From contig NZ_QXGI01000005.1 of assembly GCF_003952025.1 (NCBI RefSeq), forward strand, positions 62,001 to 126,000: DNA of 64,000 nucleotides, in the 5' to 3' direction. The stretch comes from Bifidobacterium castoris. Lineage in GTDB: Bacteria; Actinomycetota; Actinomycetes; Actinomycetales; Bifidobacteriaceae. Of this stretch, positions 1 to 7,971 are shown one piece after another (within the stretch, counting starts at the first letter, position 1; the number at the start of each line of letters is the position of its first letter). Below the pieces are notes generated by a model. That model had not been told where the DNA came from. It made no database searches and saw only the letters and a list, made by a program, of their open reading frames with translations. Made by a program: the position numbers and the translations under genes.

Positions 1-144
1 TTGGACCGCAAGCCGCTCGGACTGCTTGACTCGCATCGCCTCAACCTGCGCGCCCTTCTCATCGATTTCTTTTTTCTTTTCAGCAATGTCCTTAAGCAAG
101 GCATTGCCATTTTTCATAAATTCTTCAAAAGTTACATCGGTCAT
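1..144 (-). CDS. Partial small charged protein of the type VII secretion locus
   Basis: Only the first 48 codons are in the window; the gene runs off the left edge. The product begins MTDVTFEEFMKNGNALL and then becomes a Lys/Glu-rich, probably helical or coiled-coil stretch (AEKKKEIDEKGAQ). An AAGGA Shine-Dalgarno sits 5 nt before the ATG, and the gene starts 8 nt after the stop of its upstream neighbour, so it is very likely the next cistron of the same transcript. I recognise no family. Its position after WXG-type genes suggests a small partner, chaperone or effector of the secretion system, but this is inference from context only. Confidence 0.65.
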   Translation of the reverse strand, partial: MTDVTFEEFMKNGNALLKDIAEKKKEIDEKGAQVEAMRVKQSERLAVQ

Positions 145-152
145 ATCAATCC

Positions 153-1136
153 TTAATTTGGAAACAAGTCTCTGATGTCTTTCGCATCATTAAGCGCATT
201 TGCAATATTAGCAGTTGCACTTTGGAAGTCTGAAAGGAAAGAGCTTACTTTTTCTACCATATCTCTAGCATCACAGTATAAATTATAGACATCATACGCC
301 TTACTTGCCGCCGTCACCGTCGCCACAGCCCATCCCAAAGGCCCAAAGCTACACTCACCCATCAGCAGCTCAAGCAAACCAATAATCTGCTCAATCGTAG
401 ATATAATCAAATCAAGCGCATTTTCAACAATGCTCGAAAGCAACTCCAAAGCACTTTGCATCTTCCGGCTGGGATCGACTGCGATCTGAACAGCATCGGC
501 AAGATTCTCTATGCGCTCGTCAAAGCAATCACGCGCCTTGCCTTCCCACCCACCACTGGATGCAATGGACTGTACGCCGATCAAGGTTTGCTTTGCAGAA
601 ACAAGCTGTTGCGCAATCGCACCCCATTGTTCTGAAGTACCTGTAATTGCACCCCAATCCCCAAAGAAAGGTTTTTTAATCAACTCATCCACTGGACTGA
701 GATGTATTATAGCCTGACACAAGCTATCAAAGAGTTTTATCCCCGCCGACAATTTATCATACGCATTCGTTATCTTCAACGTAAGCGCACATCTTGAACT
801 CTTCGGAAGATTGGATACAAAATCTTCCCATTCCAAGTCCTCAAACGTCTTCAAACTATCATTACAGAATTCAAGCTGTTTCTCCATAAGACCAAGAGAA
901 CTGCTTACAACTCCGCGCTTAACTGCCTCATCATCATCCTTTGCTTTTGCAAAGGATGATGCCAAATTAGCATAATTCGATATGTCAGTGTTCTTCAACT
1001 TCCCGCCACTTGTCGCGAGATCAAACCCTAGACTGAATACGTTATTCCCAATCTCTATCACTTGGCCCGATTCGAGTATACGCTCGTCATACCCATCTTG
1101 CCCAAAATAAAGATCCTTCTGATCATCATCAGCCAT
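153..1136 (-). CDS. WxG-containing T7SS-associated helical protein (327 aa)
   Basis: Hypothetical protein, mostly predicted helix. Near residues 195-205 it has the turn GGWEGKA followed by an amphipathic helix, which resembles the WxG hairpin of ESX-type substrates. Towards the C terminus (about residues 235-275) is a hydrophobic stretch (LDLIISTIEQIIGLLELLMG, then GPLGWAVATVTAAS), a pattern seen in some type VII effectors. The start is taken at 1136: AAGGAGG lies 6 nt upstream of this ATG, whereas a TTG two codons earlier would overlap the ribosome site. It lies between a 116-aa protein and the partial gene at the left edge with short gaps, so they are probably co-transcribed. Base composition is clearly AT-richer than the housekeeping genes of this window. 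It could be a secreted effector or a scaffold; no enzymatic motif is visible. Confidence 0.7.
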   Translation of the reverse strand: MADDDQKDLYFGQDGYDERILESGQVIEIGNNVFSLGFDLATSGGKLKNTDISNYANLASSFAKAKDDDEAVKRGVVSSSLGLMEKQLEFCNDSLKTFEDLEWEDFVSNLPKSSRCALTLKITNAYDKLSAGIKLFDSLCQAIIHLSPVDELIKKPFFGDWGAITGTSEQWGAIAQQLVSAKQTLIGVQSIASSGGWEGKARDCFDERIENLADAVQIAVDPSRKMQSALELLSSIVENALDLIISTIEQIIGLLELLMGECSFGPLGWAVATVTAASKAYDVYNLYCDARDMVEKVSSFLSDFQSATANIANALNDAKDIRDLFPN

Positions 1137-1150
1137 ATCCAACCTCCTTA

Positions 1151-1501
1151 CTACTGAGCTCCGTCAAATGAAGAATTCGAATTCAACGATGACAGTATCT
1201 CTATATTGATATCCTGAATAATGTCCTTAATCTCACCTTCCGACCTCTCAAACTCCTCCTTAGCATCTTTAGCACTAATTACCATACTGGACATCATTTC
1301 AGCAATGGATGTCAGATACTGCTGAAAATTAATTACTGCAGCATTATAGGCGCTTTCCACAGGCTGCAGCAAGACTCCACAATCCACTGAGGACGAGGTA
1401 AGGAACACATCCTTCGCTCGCTCATAGGTTTTCGATCCTTCTCGCAGTGAACCACTGACCTGATCGAACGTCTCAGGATTACAAGCAATCCAATCGTTCA
1501 T
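1151..1501 (-). CDS. Small helical protein, probable WXG-like T7SS partner
   Basis: A 116-residue, all-helical-looking protein of WXG100-like size. It lacks a clear WxG turn but shows two long amphipathic segments, the second ending in an acidic tail (KEEFERSEGEIKDIIQDINIE). It lies 14 bp from the next gene and 40 bp after the Gly/Ala/Ser-repeat protein, so it is probably in the same operon. In ESX-type loci such small helical proteins often pair with a larger substrate as chaperone or heterodimer partner; here the downstream 327-aa WxG protein is the obvious candidate. I cannot name a family, and function is inferred from context. Confidence 0.7.
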   Translation of the reverse strand: MNDWIACNPETFDQVSGSLREGSKTYERAKDVFLTSSSVDCGVLLQPVESAYNAAVINFQQYLTSIAEMMSSMVISAKDAKEEFERSEGEIKDIIQDINIEILSSLNSNSSFDGAQ

Positions 1502-1541
1502 ATCCCACTTCCTTCTCTGTTATTTCCATAACGTCTAATAG

Positions 1542-3089
1542 TTAGATGTCCATTTGCTTGCGGTGCCCCGCCATGGCGGCGCGTGGTTTGACGATGACAT
1601 CCTCCTCCTCATCCTCGAGTCGGGGAGCCACATATGCCATGCCACGACGCTCACGCTTCTCATTGTTCGCGCCGGCGCCCTGACCACCCGCCATCATCGC
1701 AGGCGACGACGTCCCCGACTTCGCGGCCGACTGCGCAGCGACCGTAGACTGCGGCAAACCAGCCGCCATGCCCTGCGCGCCACGAATCGACGACGACGGC
1801 GTCACCGTCGCAGCCACCGGCGTATTCGCGAAATACGACCCCACAGCGGAACCACCAGCCGACCCGGCCACGCCAGAAGCCGCCCCGAACGACGGCAACG
1901 CGACACCACCAGCCGCCCCCACGCCTGACGACGCCGACGGTACAGCAGACGAACCCAGACGAGCGCCCGCGACCGCACTGCCCGCACCAACCGCGGTACC
2001 CGCAATACCAGCGCCGAAACCATTCACCGAACCGGCGCTATCCACCGATGCTCCAAGCGAATCCCGCTTCACCCACTGACCGGACACCGGATCAAAGACA
2101 TAATCACCACCGGAGCCACTCACCTCAGCAGCATCGTCAAAAGAAGGCAAAGAAGCATACGAATTGTGGTGGCCACCCGATCCGGCCCCAGTCAACGATG
2201 ATCCGGCACCCGCAACACCCTGCACCAACGGCACACCAACACTCACGCCCGAAGACGACGAAGAAGGCATACCGAACGAGGCAGCACGCAACCGCGGCAT
2301 GGCTACGCCAGCAGCCACACCGGCAGCCGCAGCCGCACCTGCCGCACCAAACGACGGCAACGCCACACCAACAGAACCGGCAGAACCGGCAGAACCGGCA
2401 GAACCGGCAGAACCAGCAGAACCAGCAGAACCAGCAGAACCAGCAGATGCCCCTACACCATCAGGAATAGGAACAGGCATAGGACCTGGATCCTGTTTCG
2501 GAATCTCAACACTCTCTGCCTTACCGATAGAATGTATATTCTGTCTAGTAGGAGTTGCAGCTTCTATAATCTCGTCGTATTTTTCATGAGCTTCGTTCTC
2601 ACGCGCTTGTGCAAGCAGTCCATTCATATAGTCCAAACCCTGCTGACCATGTACTCCACATACCAGCGGCAAGCCAGGCACCTGCACATCCACAGCACAA
2701 TCCTCACTGGCGCCTAAGATCGATTCACTATTCGCAGCCGTCAGGAACGTGCCTTGCAGATGCTCTGCTTGCGCCTGCTTGATCAGCCCGTTGTAATAGT
2801 TCACGCGCTCCTGCACACTTGCCGCCACCTGCTCCAGATGATGGTCCTCGATCATACGCTCGATATTCACGCAATATTGCTCAATCGCCTGCGCGTATGC
2901 ACCGTCTGCCCCCGACCCATCCGCCATCACACGACGCACATCCTCCACCGTCTCCCTCGCATGAGAGACTGCACGCGTATAACTTATCACCTCATCCGGC
3001 ACCGAAAACTCCGGAGTCTCAGCCAACCCCTGCAACAGTGACTCAAAAGACCCACTGCATGCTGATGAGCTTACCGTGAAATTCGACAT
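1542..3089 (-). CDS. T7SS-locus protein with helical head and Gly/Ala/Ser repeat tail
   Basis: A 515-residue protein. Residues 1 to about 190 are a helical, charged head containing regularly spaced heptad-like segments. From about residue 205 it becomes a long low-complexity region rich in Gly, Ala, Ser and Pro, including eight tandem SAG units and two copies of a VALPSFGAA block. The C-terminal 40 residues are charged (KRERRGMAYVAP, then LEDEEEDVIVKP). The overall shape, a helical head with a disordered Gly/Ala-rich tail, resembles large ESX/PE-PPE-type substrates, but I do not see a PPE motif. The start has GGAG 6 nt upstream, inside the end of the mycosin gene; only 2 nt separate stop and start, so translation is probably coupled. 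Likely a secreted or surface-exposed component; no catalytic motif seen. Confidence 0.7.
   Translation of the reverse strand: MSNFTVSSSACSGSFESLLQGLAETPEFSVPDEVISYTRAVSHARETVEDVRRVMADGSGADGAYAQAIEQYCVNIERMIEDHHLEQVAASVQERVNYYNGLIKQAQAEHLQGTFLTAANSESILGASEDCAVDVQVPGLPLVCGVHGQQGLDYMNGLLAQARENEAHEKYDEIIEAATPTRQNIHSIGKAESVEIPKQDPGPMPVPIPDGVGASAGSAGSAGSAGSAGSAGSAGSAGSVGVALPSFGAAGAAAAAGVAAGVAMPRLRAASFGMPSSSSSGVSVGVPLVQGVAGAGSSLTGAGSGGHHNSYASLPSFDDAAEVSGSGGDYVFDPVSGQWVKRDSLGASVDSAGSVNGFGAGIAGTAVGAGSAVAGARLGSSAVPSASSGVGAAGGVALPSFGAASGVAGSAGGSAVGSYFANTPVAATVTPSSSIRGAQGMAAGLPQSTVAAQSAAKSGTSSPAMMAGGQGAGANNEKRERRGMAYVAPRLEDEEEDVIVKPRAAMAGHRKQMDI
2374..2445 (-). repeat. Eight tandem 9-bp repeats encoding Ser-Ala-Gly
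   Basis: Eight in-frame 9-bp units: four copies of GAACCGGCA followed by four of GAACCAGCA as read on the plus strand. They encode a (SAG)n tract inside the Gly/Ala/Ser-rich protein. Because the unit is a multiple of three, slippage would lengthen or shorten the protein without breaking the frame. Confidence 0.9.
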
Positions 3090-3091
3090 GA

Positions 3092-4759
3092 CTACTCCGC
3101 TCGTTTCTGTTGTTTGATTGACTGATTATGATGGGCGATTGCCAGTACGGCGATCAGCAGGAGCAGCACGACGGCCACGATGATCGACACCCACGCCCAC
3201 ACCGGCAGCCCCAACCACGTGGCCTCTTGCGCCGACGACGCCGAAGCGGCGCCATCCTTGCCGGCACCATCCGCATCCCCCGACAACCCCAGATAGTCGT
3301 ACTCGGTGAACGAGCCCGGCTTGACCTCCTTGGGCACGAACTCATCCGCCTCATCCGCCGTCGCCGTCGCCGAATACTGCATGCAATCGGCACCGCCGTC
3401 CTTGCGGCACTGCTCCACCTTCGCCCACGCCGTCTTCTGACGCTCATACTCCACACCGACCTTCACCGCATCACGCTGCACATTGATCTTGTCGGGGAAC
3501 GGCTGCGTATCCGCCCACAACGTCTTCTTCCAGATGGGGTCGGTGCGGTCGGTGTACATGCCCTGCGTCTCCTCATGCGCGTCGCTGTTGGTCACCGCCG
3601 CCTCCAACAGAGGGTTGATGTCCGGATACTGCGACGGATCCGTCGACAACAGCTTCGCCACATCAGGCTGCCCATACCCGTACCTGTGCTCCGGATCAAG
3701 CTTGCCCGCACCCCACGGGTTGTTCTTCGTCGAACGCACCAACGCCTGCAGAATCTGATTACCCGTCGCATCAGGCCACTTCTGCATCGCCAACGCCACA
3801 TACCCCGCCACCATCGGCGCCGCATATGAATTACCTTCACCATCGGCACTCAATACCTTGGGGTTACTCGAATTCGGAATCAACATCCTTGTTCCGGGCG
3901 CCACGAATGACACGTTGCCGTCCTTCGTATCCGACGGCCCTTCGCTCAACTTGCCTTCCGGACCCACAGCGCTCACCGTCACCGTGCCGGGGAAATACGT
4001 CATATCCATCGGCTCGCCCACCAGATCATCTGTCCCGGGCGTATTCGTGTTCCAACGAGCGTTCACGATGATCACGCCCTTGCGCAACGCCTTGACATAC
4101 GTGTCCACATCCGGATCCTGCATTGAAGTAAATGACATGTTCACCACACGCGCACCATCATCAATCGCCGCAGACAACACACGATTGATGGCTATGCCTC
4201 GCCCACTGTCAGTCATACAAGTTGCATCGCTGTCTGACAGATTGGACTTGGATACATCGATGGGATAGGCGGTCACGCTCGCGTCAGGGGCAATCCCCGT
4301 CACGCCCGGATTGCCGTCATAGCCCTTACCCGACCCCACGATCATGCCCACCACTTCCGTGCCATGGGTCGACAGAATATCGGAGCTCTTCCTGAACGGC
4401 TCATCCGTCGTCAACACAATATCCTCGTGATCCTGTGCATGGCACCGCGTGGCCCCATCCTCCTTCAGCACCAGCTTGTATGACACGTCTGCGTCCGTCA
4501 ACGCCGGATAATCGGACACCACATCCGAATCCAGCACCGCGACCTTCACACCCTTGCCCGTAATCCCCTGAGCCCACGCATCACGCACACCAAGATCATC
4601 GATGTACCACAAACCAGCCTCACCAGCCGACGCCGGCACACACGGAGCCAACGCCAACACAACAGCCACCACAAAGGCACACACCGCCACCAAACCACGA
4701 CGCCACCACGCCACGCATGGCAGATATACGCTATTCTTCCTCGTTGTCGGATTCATCAT
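3092..4759 (-). CDS. mycP: Free-standing mycosin (subtilisin-like T7SS protease)
   Basis: Membrane-anchored S8 serine protease of the mycosin type, 555 aa. An N-terminal export signal (hydrophobic residues about 22-40, ending VPASA at 41-45) is followed by the subtilisin fold with the triad visible as Asp77 (AVLDSD), His132 (STHGTEVVG) and Ser311 (GNSYAAPMVAG). A C-terminal transmembrane helix lies at about residues 520-543, followed by a short basic tail. Mycosins stabilise ESX membrane complexes and cleave some substrates at the outer face of the membrane. The start overlaps the stop of the upstream WxG gene as ATGA, implying translational coupling. It is a second mycosin, because the divergent EccB gene carries its own. 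The Asp motif reads D-S-D instead of the usual D-S/T-G, but all triad residues are present, so activity is plausible. Confidence 0.88.
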   Translation of the reverse strand: MMNPTTRKNSVYLPCVAWWRRGLVAVCAFVVAVVLALAPCVPASAGEAGLWYIDDLGVRDAWAQGITGKGVKVAVLDSDVVSDYPALTDADVSYKLVLKEDGATRCHAQDHEDIVLTTDEPFRKSSDILSTHGTEVVGMIVGSGKGYDGNPGVTGIAPDASVTAYPIDVSKSNLSDSDATCMTDSGRGIAINRVLSAAIDDGARVVNMSFTSMQDPDVDTYVKALRKGVIIVNARWNTNTPGTDDLVGEPMDMTYFPGTVTVSAVGPEGKLSEGPSDTKDGNVSFVAPGTRMLIPNSSNPKVLSADGEGNSYAAPMVAGYVALAMQKWPDATGNQILQALVRSTKNNPWGAGKLDPEHRYGYGQPDVAKLLSTDPSQYPDINPLLEAAVTNSDAHEETQGMYTDRTDPIWKKTLWADTQPFPDKINVQRDAVKVGVEYERQKTAWAKVEQCRKDGGADCMQYSATATADEADEFVPKEVKPGSFTEYDYLGLSGDADGAGKDGAASASSAQEATWLGLPVWAWVSIIVAVVLLLLIAVLAIAHHNQSIKQQKRAE

Positions 4760-5232
4760 TTTTTATCCGCTTCCTCAGTCAGCGCATTGAACTCTGCTTG
4801 GGTTTTCTCTGTCAAATTAGCATCCTCCATCTGTTCATATTTCAGTCTGTATTGATATTGGTCCTTTGCGTCTTCATCCAATTGGCTGCTTAGCGCGTCG
4901 GCGGTGGTTTCGCCGGTCAATGAACCATCCTCACGTTGCATTGCACCAGTGATCGACTGCTCGGTCTGCGCATAGACACCCATGGCATCCTTCATTCCAT
5001 CGAACAGCTGCTGCAGAGATGCATTGAGGTTGTGGCGCGATTCATCGAACAGAGTGGCATAATACTTCATCTGCTCATTAAACTGCTCTTCAAGTTTATT
5101 TGGATTTGACTTCTTACGGGCGGTTCCGTCCCAATTAGAATCCGTGCCACTGGACACATTCAACGCCTCGGCACCTATGCGCGAAGCCTGTGCCTTCATC
5201 ACATCAAAATCCATGCGTTGCGTCTCAGCCAT
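4756..5232 (-). CDS. WxG-family T7SS substrate (158 aa)
   Basis: A 158-residue helical protein with the turn SNWDGTARK (about residues 32-40), equivalent to the WxG motif between the two helices of WXG100 proteins. Near the C terminus YEQME fits the YxxxD/E export signal of type VII substrates. It is longer than the usual 100-residue family members because of an acidic C-terminal helix. A GGGG-type ribosome site precedes the ATG. It overlaps the mycosin gene by 4 nt (ATGA), so the two are co-translated. Probably secreted by the system encoded here, either as an effector or as partner of one of the two short WXG100 proteins. Confidence 0.8.
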   Translation of the reverse strand: MAETQRMDFDVMKAQASRIGAEALNVSSGTDSNWDGTARKKSNPNKLEEQFNEQMKYYATLFDESRHNLNASLQQLFDGMKDAMGVYAQTEQSITGAMQREDGSLTGETTADALSSQLDEDAKDQYQYRLKYEQMEDANLTEKTQAEFNALTEEADKK

Positions 5233-5357
5233 ACCTTGCCCCTCTTCCTTGTCTCTGTCCCTATGACACGATTTACCGGTATCTTACGCGTTGCCAACAG
5301 TGAAGGTTTGGGGTGACGCATCGAACGTGCCACCCCAAACAGCATTCACATCGCGAC

Positions 5358-5651
5358 TCAGTTGCCGAAGAAGCCTGCGGCGCGGTTATCGGTGTCCACG
5401 TACTGCTGGGCGATCTGCGTCGTCGCGTTCGAGATCTTCGCGAGAATCTGGTTCATCTCCTGAAGACGGGCGTTCCATTTGCGCTGCGCATCGTAATACG
5501 CTTCGCGCGCCTCGCCGTCCCACTGGCCGATGAGCGTACGCACCTGCCCTTCAAGCTCCTCGAACTTCGCATCGATGCCGCGCGAATCGGTCATGATGTC
5601 CTGTGCAAGCGTCTGCACCTGCGCCGGCTTGACGGAAATAGATCCAACCAT
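5358..5651 (-). CDS. WXG100 protein, EsxA-like, with YxxxD export motif
   Basis: A 97-residue WXG100-family protein. The helix-turn-helix signature is clear: first helix to about residue 40, the turn QWDGEA, then a second helix (REAYYDAQRKWN onward). The tail contains YVDTD, matching the YxxxD/E signal that the type VII machinery recognises, followed by a short Gly/Asn end. It is paired with the similar 103-residue protein just upstream, separated by 50 bp. Such pairs normally form antiparallel heterodimers that are secreted together; this member carries the export motif. Confidence in the family is high; the choice of EsxA over EsxB role is tentative. Confidence 0.9.
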   Translation of the reverse strand: MVGSISVKPAQVQTLAQDIMTDSRGIDAKFEELEGQVRTLIGQWDGEAREAYYDAQRKWNARLQEMNQILAKISNATTQIAQQYVDTDNRAAGFFGN

Positions 5652-5701
5652 CGTTTTACCTTCTTTGCTCTAGTGTTTTGTGCCGTAACTGTTGTGATCG
5701 A

Positions 5702-6013
5702 TCAGCCGAGCAACGCCTGCAGGTTGCTGGTCAGCGACTGGTTCTCCTCTTCGTTGGCCGCCTGGACCTTGGCGGTTCCACGCAGATTCGCCGAGAGCGT
5801 ATCGAGAATGTTGTTGATGTCATTGGCCTTCGACTGCCAATTCGACATAAGCGTCGCATAGGCCGTCGCAGCATCGCCGCTCCAGTAGGAACGCAGCTCT
5901 CCCATCTTCGCCTCAATGTCGTCGATATAGCCCTTGATGCCCGCCTTGGCGTCATCGACGGCTACAGCACCCCGTTCAAGCGCGCCTTCGCCGGCAGCAA
6001 TCTTTTCAGCCAT
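5702..6013 (-). CDS. WXG100 protein, EsxB-like partner
   Basis: A 103-residue WXG100-family protein with the turn SYWSGDAATAY and flanking amphipathic helices. No YxxxD/E motif is visible in its tail, in contrast to the neighbouring WXG100 protein, which fits a heterodimer in which only one partner carries the signal. A strong ribosome site (AGGAGG) lies just before the ATG. It is the first gene of the minus-strand series and is divergent from eccD, with about 400 bp between the two start codons. It probably heads the substrate operon. Confidence 0.9.
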   Translation of the reverse strand: MAEKIAAGEGALERGAVAVDDAKAGIKGYIDDIEAKMGELRSYWSGDAATAYATLMSNWQSKANDINNILDTLSANLRGTAKVQAANEEENQSLTSNLQALLG

Positions 6014-6414
6014 TATCCCTCCTAAATATTAGAGACTGTCTATATATACATCTTGCCAAGCATTGCAGCCTGACAACCCCTTGGGATGCGCCCCATTGCT
6101 CAGTTATGCCCTTGTGGGGCACTGGAAACGTTGTCACTAGCGTTTGATCAGCATTGCGAAGTAGCTCCGCAACGCCTCCCATCCCTAATGGTAGCCACAT
6201 GGTGATGCGACATGTTGGAAAGGTAACACATACACGCGCGAATCACCAAATTATGCTCATTGCGCATTTCAAAATAGAACCAGTCATCTTCCCTGATATC
6301 ATCCACATCTCGTCATAATGGTCCATATCCTGCATAACAATACTCATCGGGCGATTCTGCATATATCGTATAATGGAGCCCGACGCTTGGGAGATCAGAG
6401 CAAAGGGGCAGCAA
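6014..6414. other. Divergent regulatory region between WXG100 and eccD genes
   Basis: About 400 bp of non-coding sequence between the first substrate gene (minus strand) and eccD (plus strand). The plus-strand part holds a consensus TATAAT close to eccD. On the minus-strand side there is an AT-rich tract around 6041-6050 and a TTGTCA-like hexamer at 6071-6076, but the spacing is poor, so I do not assign a promoter there. No operator or riboswitch is recognised. Confidence 0.5.
6369..6374 (+). promoter_or_regulatory. Candidate -10 box of the eccD transcript
   Basis: A perfect TATAAT. No good -35 hexamer is present 16-18 bp upstream, so it may need an activator or rely on the -10 alone. It overlaps an upstream in-frame ATG of eccD (6373), which argues that translation starts downstream, at the TTG of 6415 that has its own ribosome site. 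Confidence 0.45.
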
Positions 6415-7938
6415 TTGAAAAGACAACGACCAACGGCACCGTGCCCGCCAAACCAACCTTTTCCAATGACATCGTTGTCACCCACCGCGATCGCGCCCCC
6501 AGCAGCGCCTCCAATGCCAATCGGCCCGGACAACGCCATCGCTCCACCCGTTCCAGTGCCAGCCCCATACGCCGTCGGCCTCCCCATGCAGGAGCCATCC
6601 ATGCCGGCGCCGGAACGCGAGCGCATTCAAGTGACCATATCCTACAAATCCCGCGCCATTACCGTGGATGCCGGGCCTGACTGCATCGTCGCCGACCTGA
6701 TTCCGGATATCGCACGCAAACTCGGAGCGCTCGACCCCACGATCGTGCACGGCGGCTACACGCTTGTCACCGAAGACGGACGCACGCTCTCCCCTGCGCA
6801 AAACCTCCCCTCCCAACAGGTCACCGACCATGGTGTACTTACATTGCGCCCAGGCGTTCTCGAGGATAATGAGATCGTCTACGATGATGTCGTGGAGGCT
6901 GTCGGCGACAGTGTCGCCAAGGTCTATCGGCCATGGACGAACGAGCAAACGACGATTACCTCACTCATCATCAGCACCGGCATGTTGCTCATGGGCGCGG
7001 GAATCCTCGCCACCATCGCACCGTCCATCCTCACCGCTTCGTTGGCGCTCGGATTCGCCATAGTATTGATTGCACTCGGCGCAGCGCTCAATGCACAGCG
7101 ACTCAAAGTGCAATCACTGACGACATCCCTTGTCGCTGCGGTGTTTGCTGCAATCGGTGGATTCCAGCTGGTCATGACGCTTCATCCGCAACCCTTCTAT
7201 GCGGGCGCGGCCCTTGCCGGAGGCTGTCTTGGACTGTTCCTCATCGGAATCGCACAGACCTTCCTGTGCTCGTCGACGCGCCCCTACTCGCTCATCCCCA
7301 TCGCCATCGGAACCGTCATCCTGATTCCGTCGGCGCTCAGCATGCTCATCCCCTCCGCACATGTCGCAATATGGATCGGTACCGCAGCGGTCGTCGCGGT
7401 CATCGGAAATCTGATGCCTTGGATATGCCTTTCATTCTCTCGTATCAGTGTGCACAGCCCACAGTCCGAAGCCGAGATCTTTGAACTTCCAGAAGCCGTG
7501 GATATCAACGATGTTCGCTCTCGATACGTTTTCGGTTCCACGCTGCTCTTCATCGCCCGCATCGCCGCAGCCGCGTTATTGCTCATCGCCACTCCGCTGC
7601 TTGCCGCACTTCCTTCCCCTTTCGCTGGATGCATATGCGTCGCGGCGTATCTCGGGATGCTCATCGGATCCAGGCAGATTTACACCATGCAGGAGATGAT
7701 CGCCACCGTCGGTGCCGCCGGAGCCGGACTGATCATCACGTGTCTGGCCTTCGCTTCGGCACATGGCCAATATGCGCCGATACTCACGATCTTCCTGATT
7801 TGCTGCGCGTTGCTTGCCATCGTCATCACTTATCTGACACATAAGCAATCGCTGTTCGCGACGCGTGTCGCCGATGCCGCGGAAATCATCTGTCTGGTCG
7901 CCATATTACCGCTCGCATATCTTGCGATCATGGCCTGA
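6415..7938 (+). CDS. eccD: EccD, type VII secretion membrane channel component
   Basis: Core membrane protein of ESX-type secretion. After a Pro/Ala-rich N-terminal stretch (about residues 5-65) comes a ubiquitin/YukD-like domain (about 67-151, starting RERIQVTISY), then roughly eleven closely spaced hydrophobic helices to the C terminus, the EccD architecture. EccD forms the bulk of the inner-membrane pore with EccB, EccC and EccE. The start is placed at TTG 6415, because AAAGGGG lies 6 nt upstream and the earlier ATG at 6373 overlaps a consensus -10 box; this gives 507 aa. The eccB-mycosin fusion gene follows after 33 bp, so they form an operon. The exact start is less certain than the identity. 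Confidence 0.88.
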   Translation: MKRQRPTAPCPPNQPFPMTSLSPTAIAPPAAPPMPIGPDNAIAPPVPVPAPYAVGLPMQEPSMPAPERERIQVTISYKSRAITVDAGPDCIVADLIPDIARKLGALDPTIVHGGYTLVTEDGRTLSPAQNLPSQQVTDHGVLTLRPGVLEDNEIVYDDVVEAVGDSVAKVYRPWTNEQTTITSLIISTGMLLMGAGILATIAPSILTASLALGFAIVLIALGAALNAQRLKVQSLTTSLVAAVFAAIGGFQLVMTLHPQPFYAGAALAGGCLGLFLIGIAQTFLCSSTRPYSLIPIAIGTVILIPSALSMLIPSAHVAIWIGTAAVVAVIGNLMPWICLSFSRISVHSPQSEAEIFELPEAVDINDVRSRYVFGSTLLFIARIAAAALLLIATPLLAALPSPFAGCICVAAYLGMLIGSRQIYTMQEMIATVGAAGAGLIITCLAFASAHGQYAPILTIFLICCALLAIVITYLTHKQSLFATRVADAAEIICLVAILPLAYLAIMA

Positions 7939-7971
7939 TGTCCAGTTCGATCTTCCACCATAAGGAACCAC

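Noticed and set aside
1140-1142. TTG as start of the 327-aa WxG protein
   Set aside because: It directly abuts AAGGAGG, leaving no spacing; the ATG two codons downstream is correctly spaced.
2374-2445. Possible CRISPR-like array
   Set aside because: Units are 9 bp, contiguous and in frame inside a coding sequence; there are no spacers.
2164-2589. Plus-strand frame with EPA repeats opposite the Gly/Ala/Ser-rich protein
   Set aside because: The repeats are the antisense reading of the SAG repeat; the minus-strand gene has a ribosome site and operon context.
6006-6200. Small minus-strand frame upstream of the first WXG100 gene
   Set aside because: It overlaps the ribosome site and start of the WXG100 gene and has no domain or ribosome site of its own.
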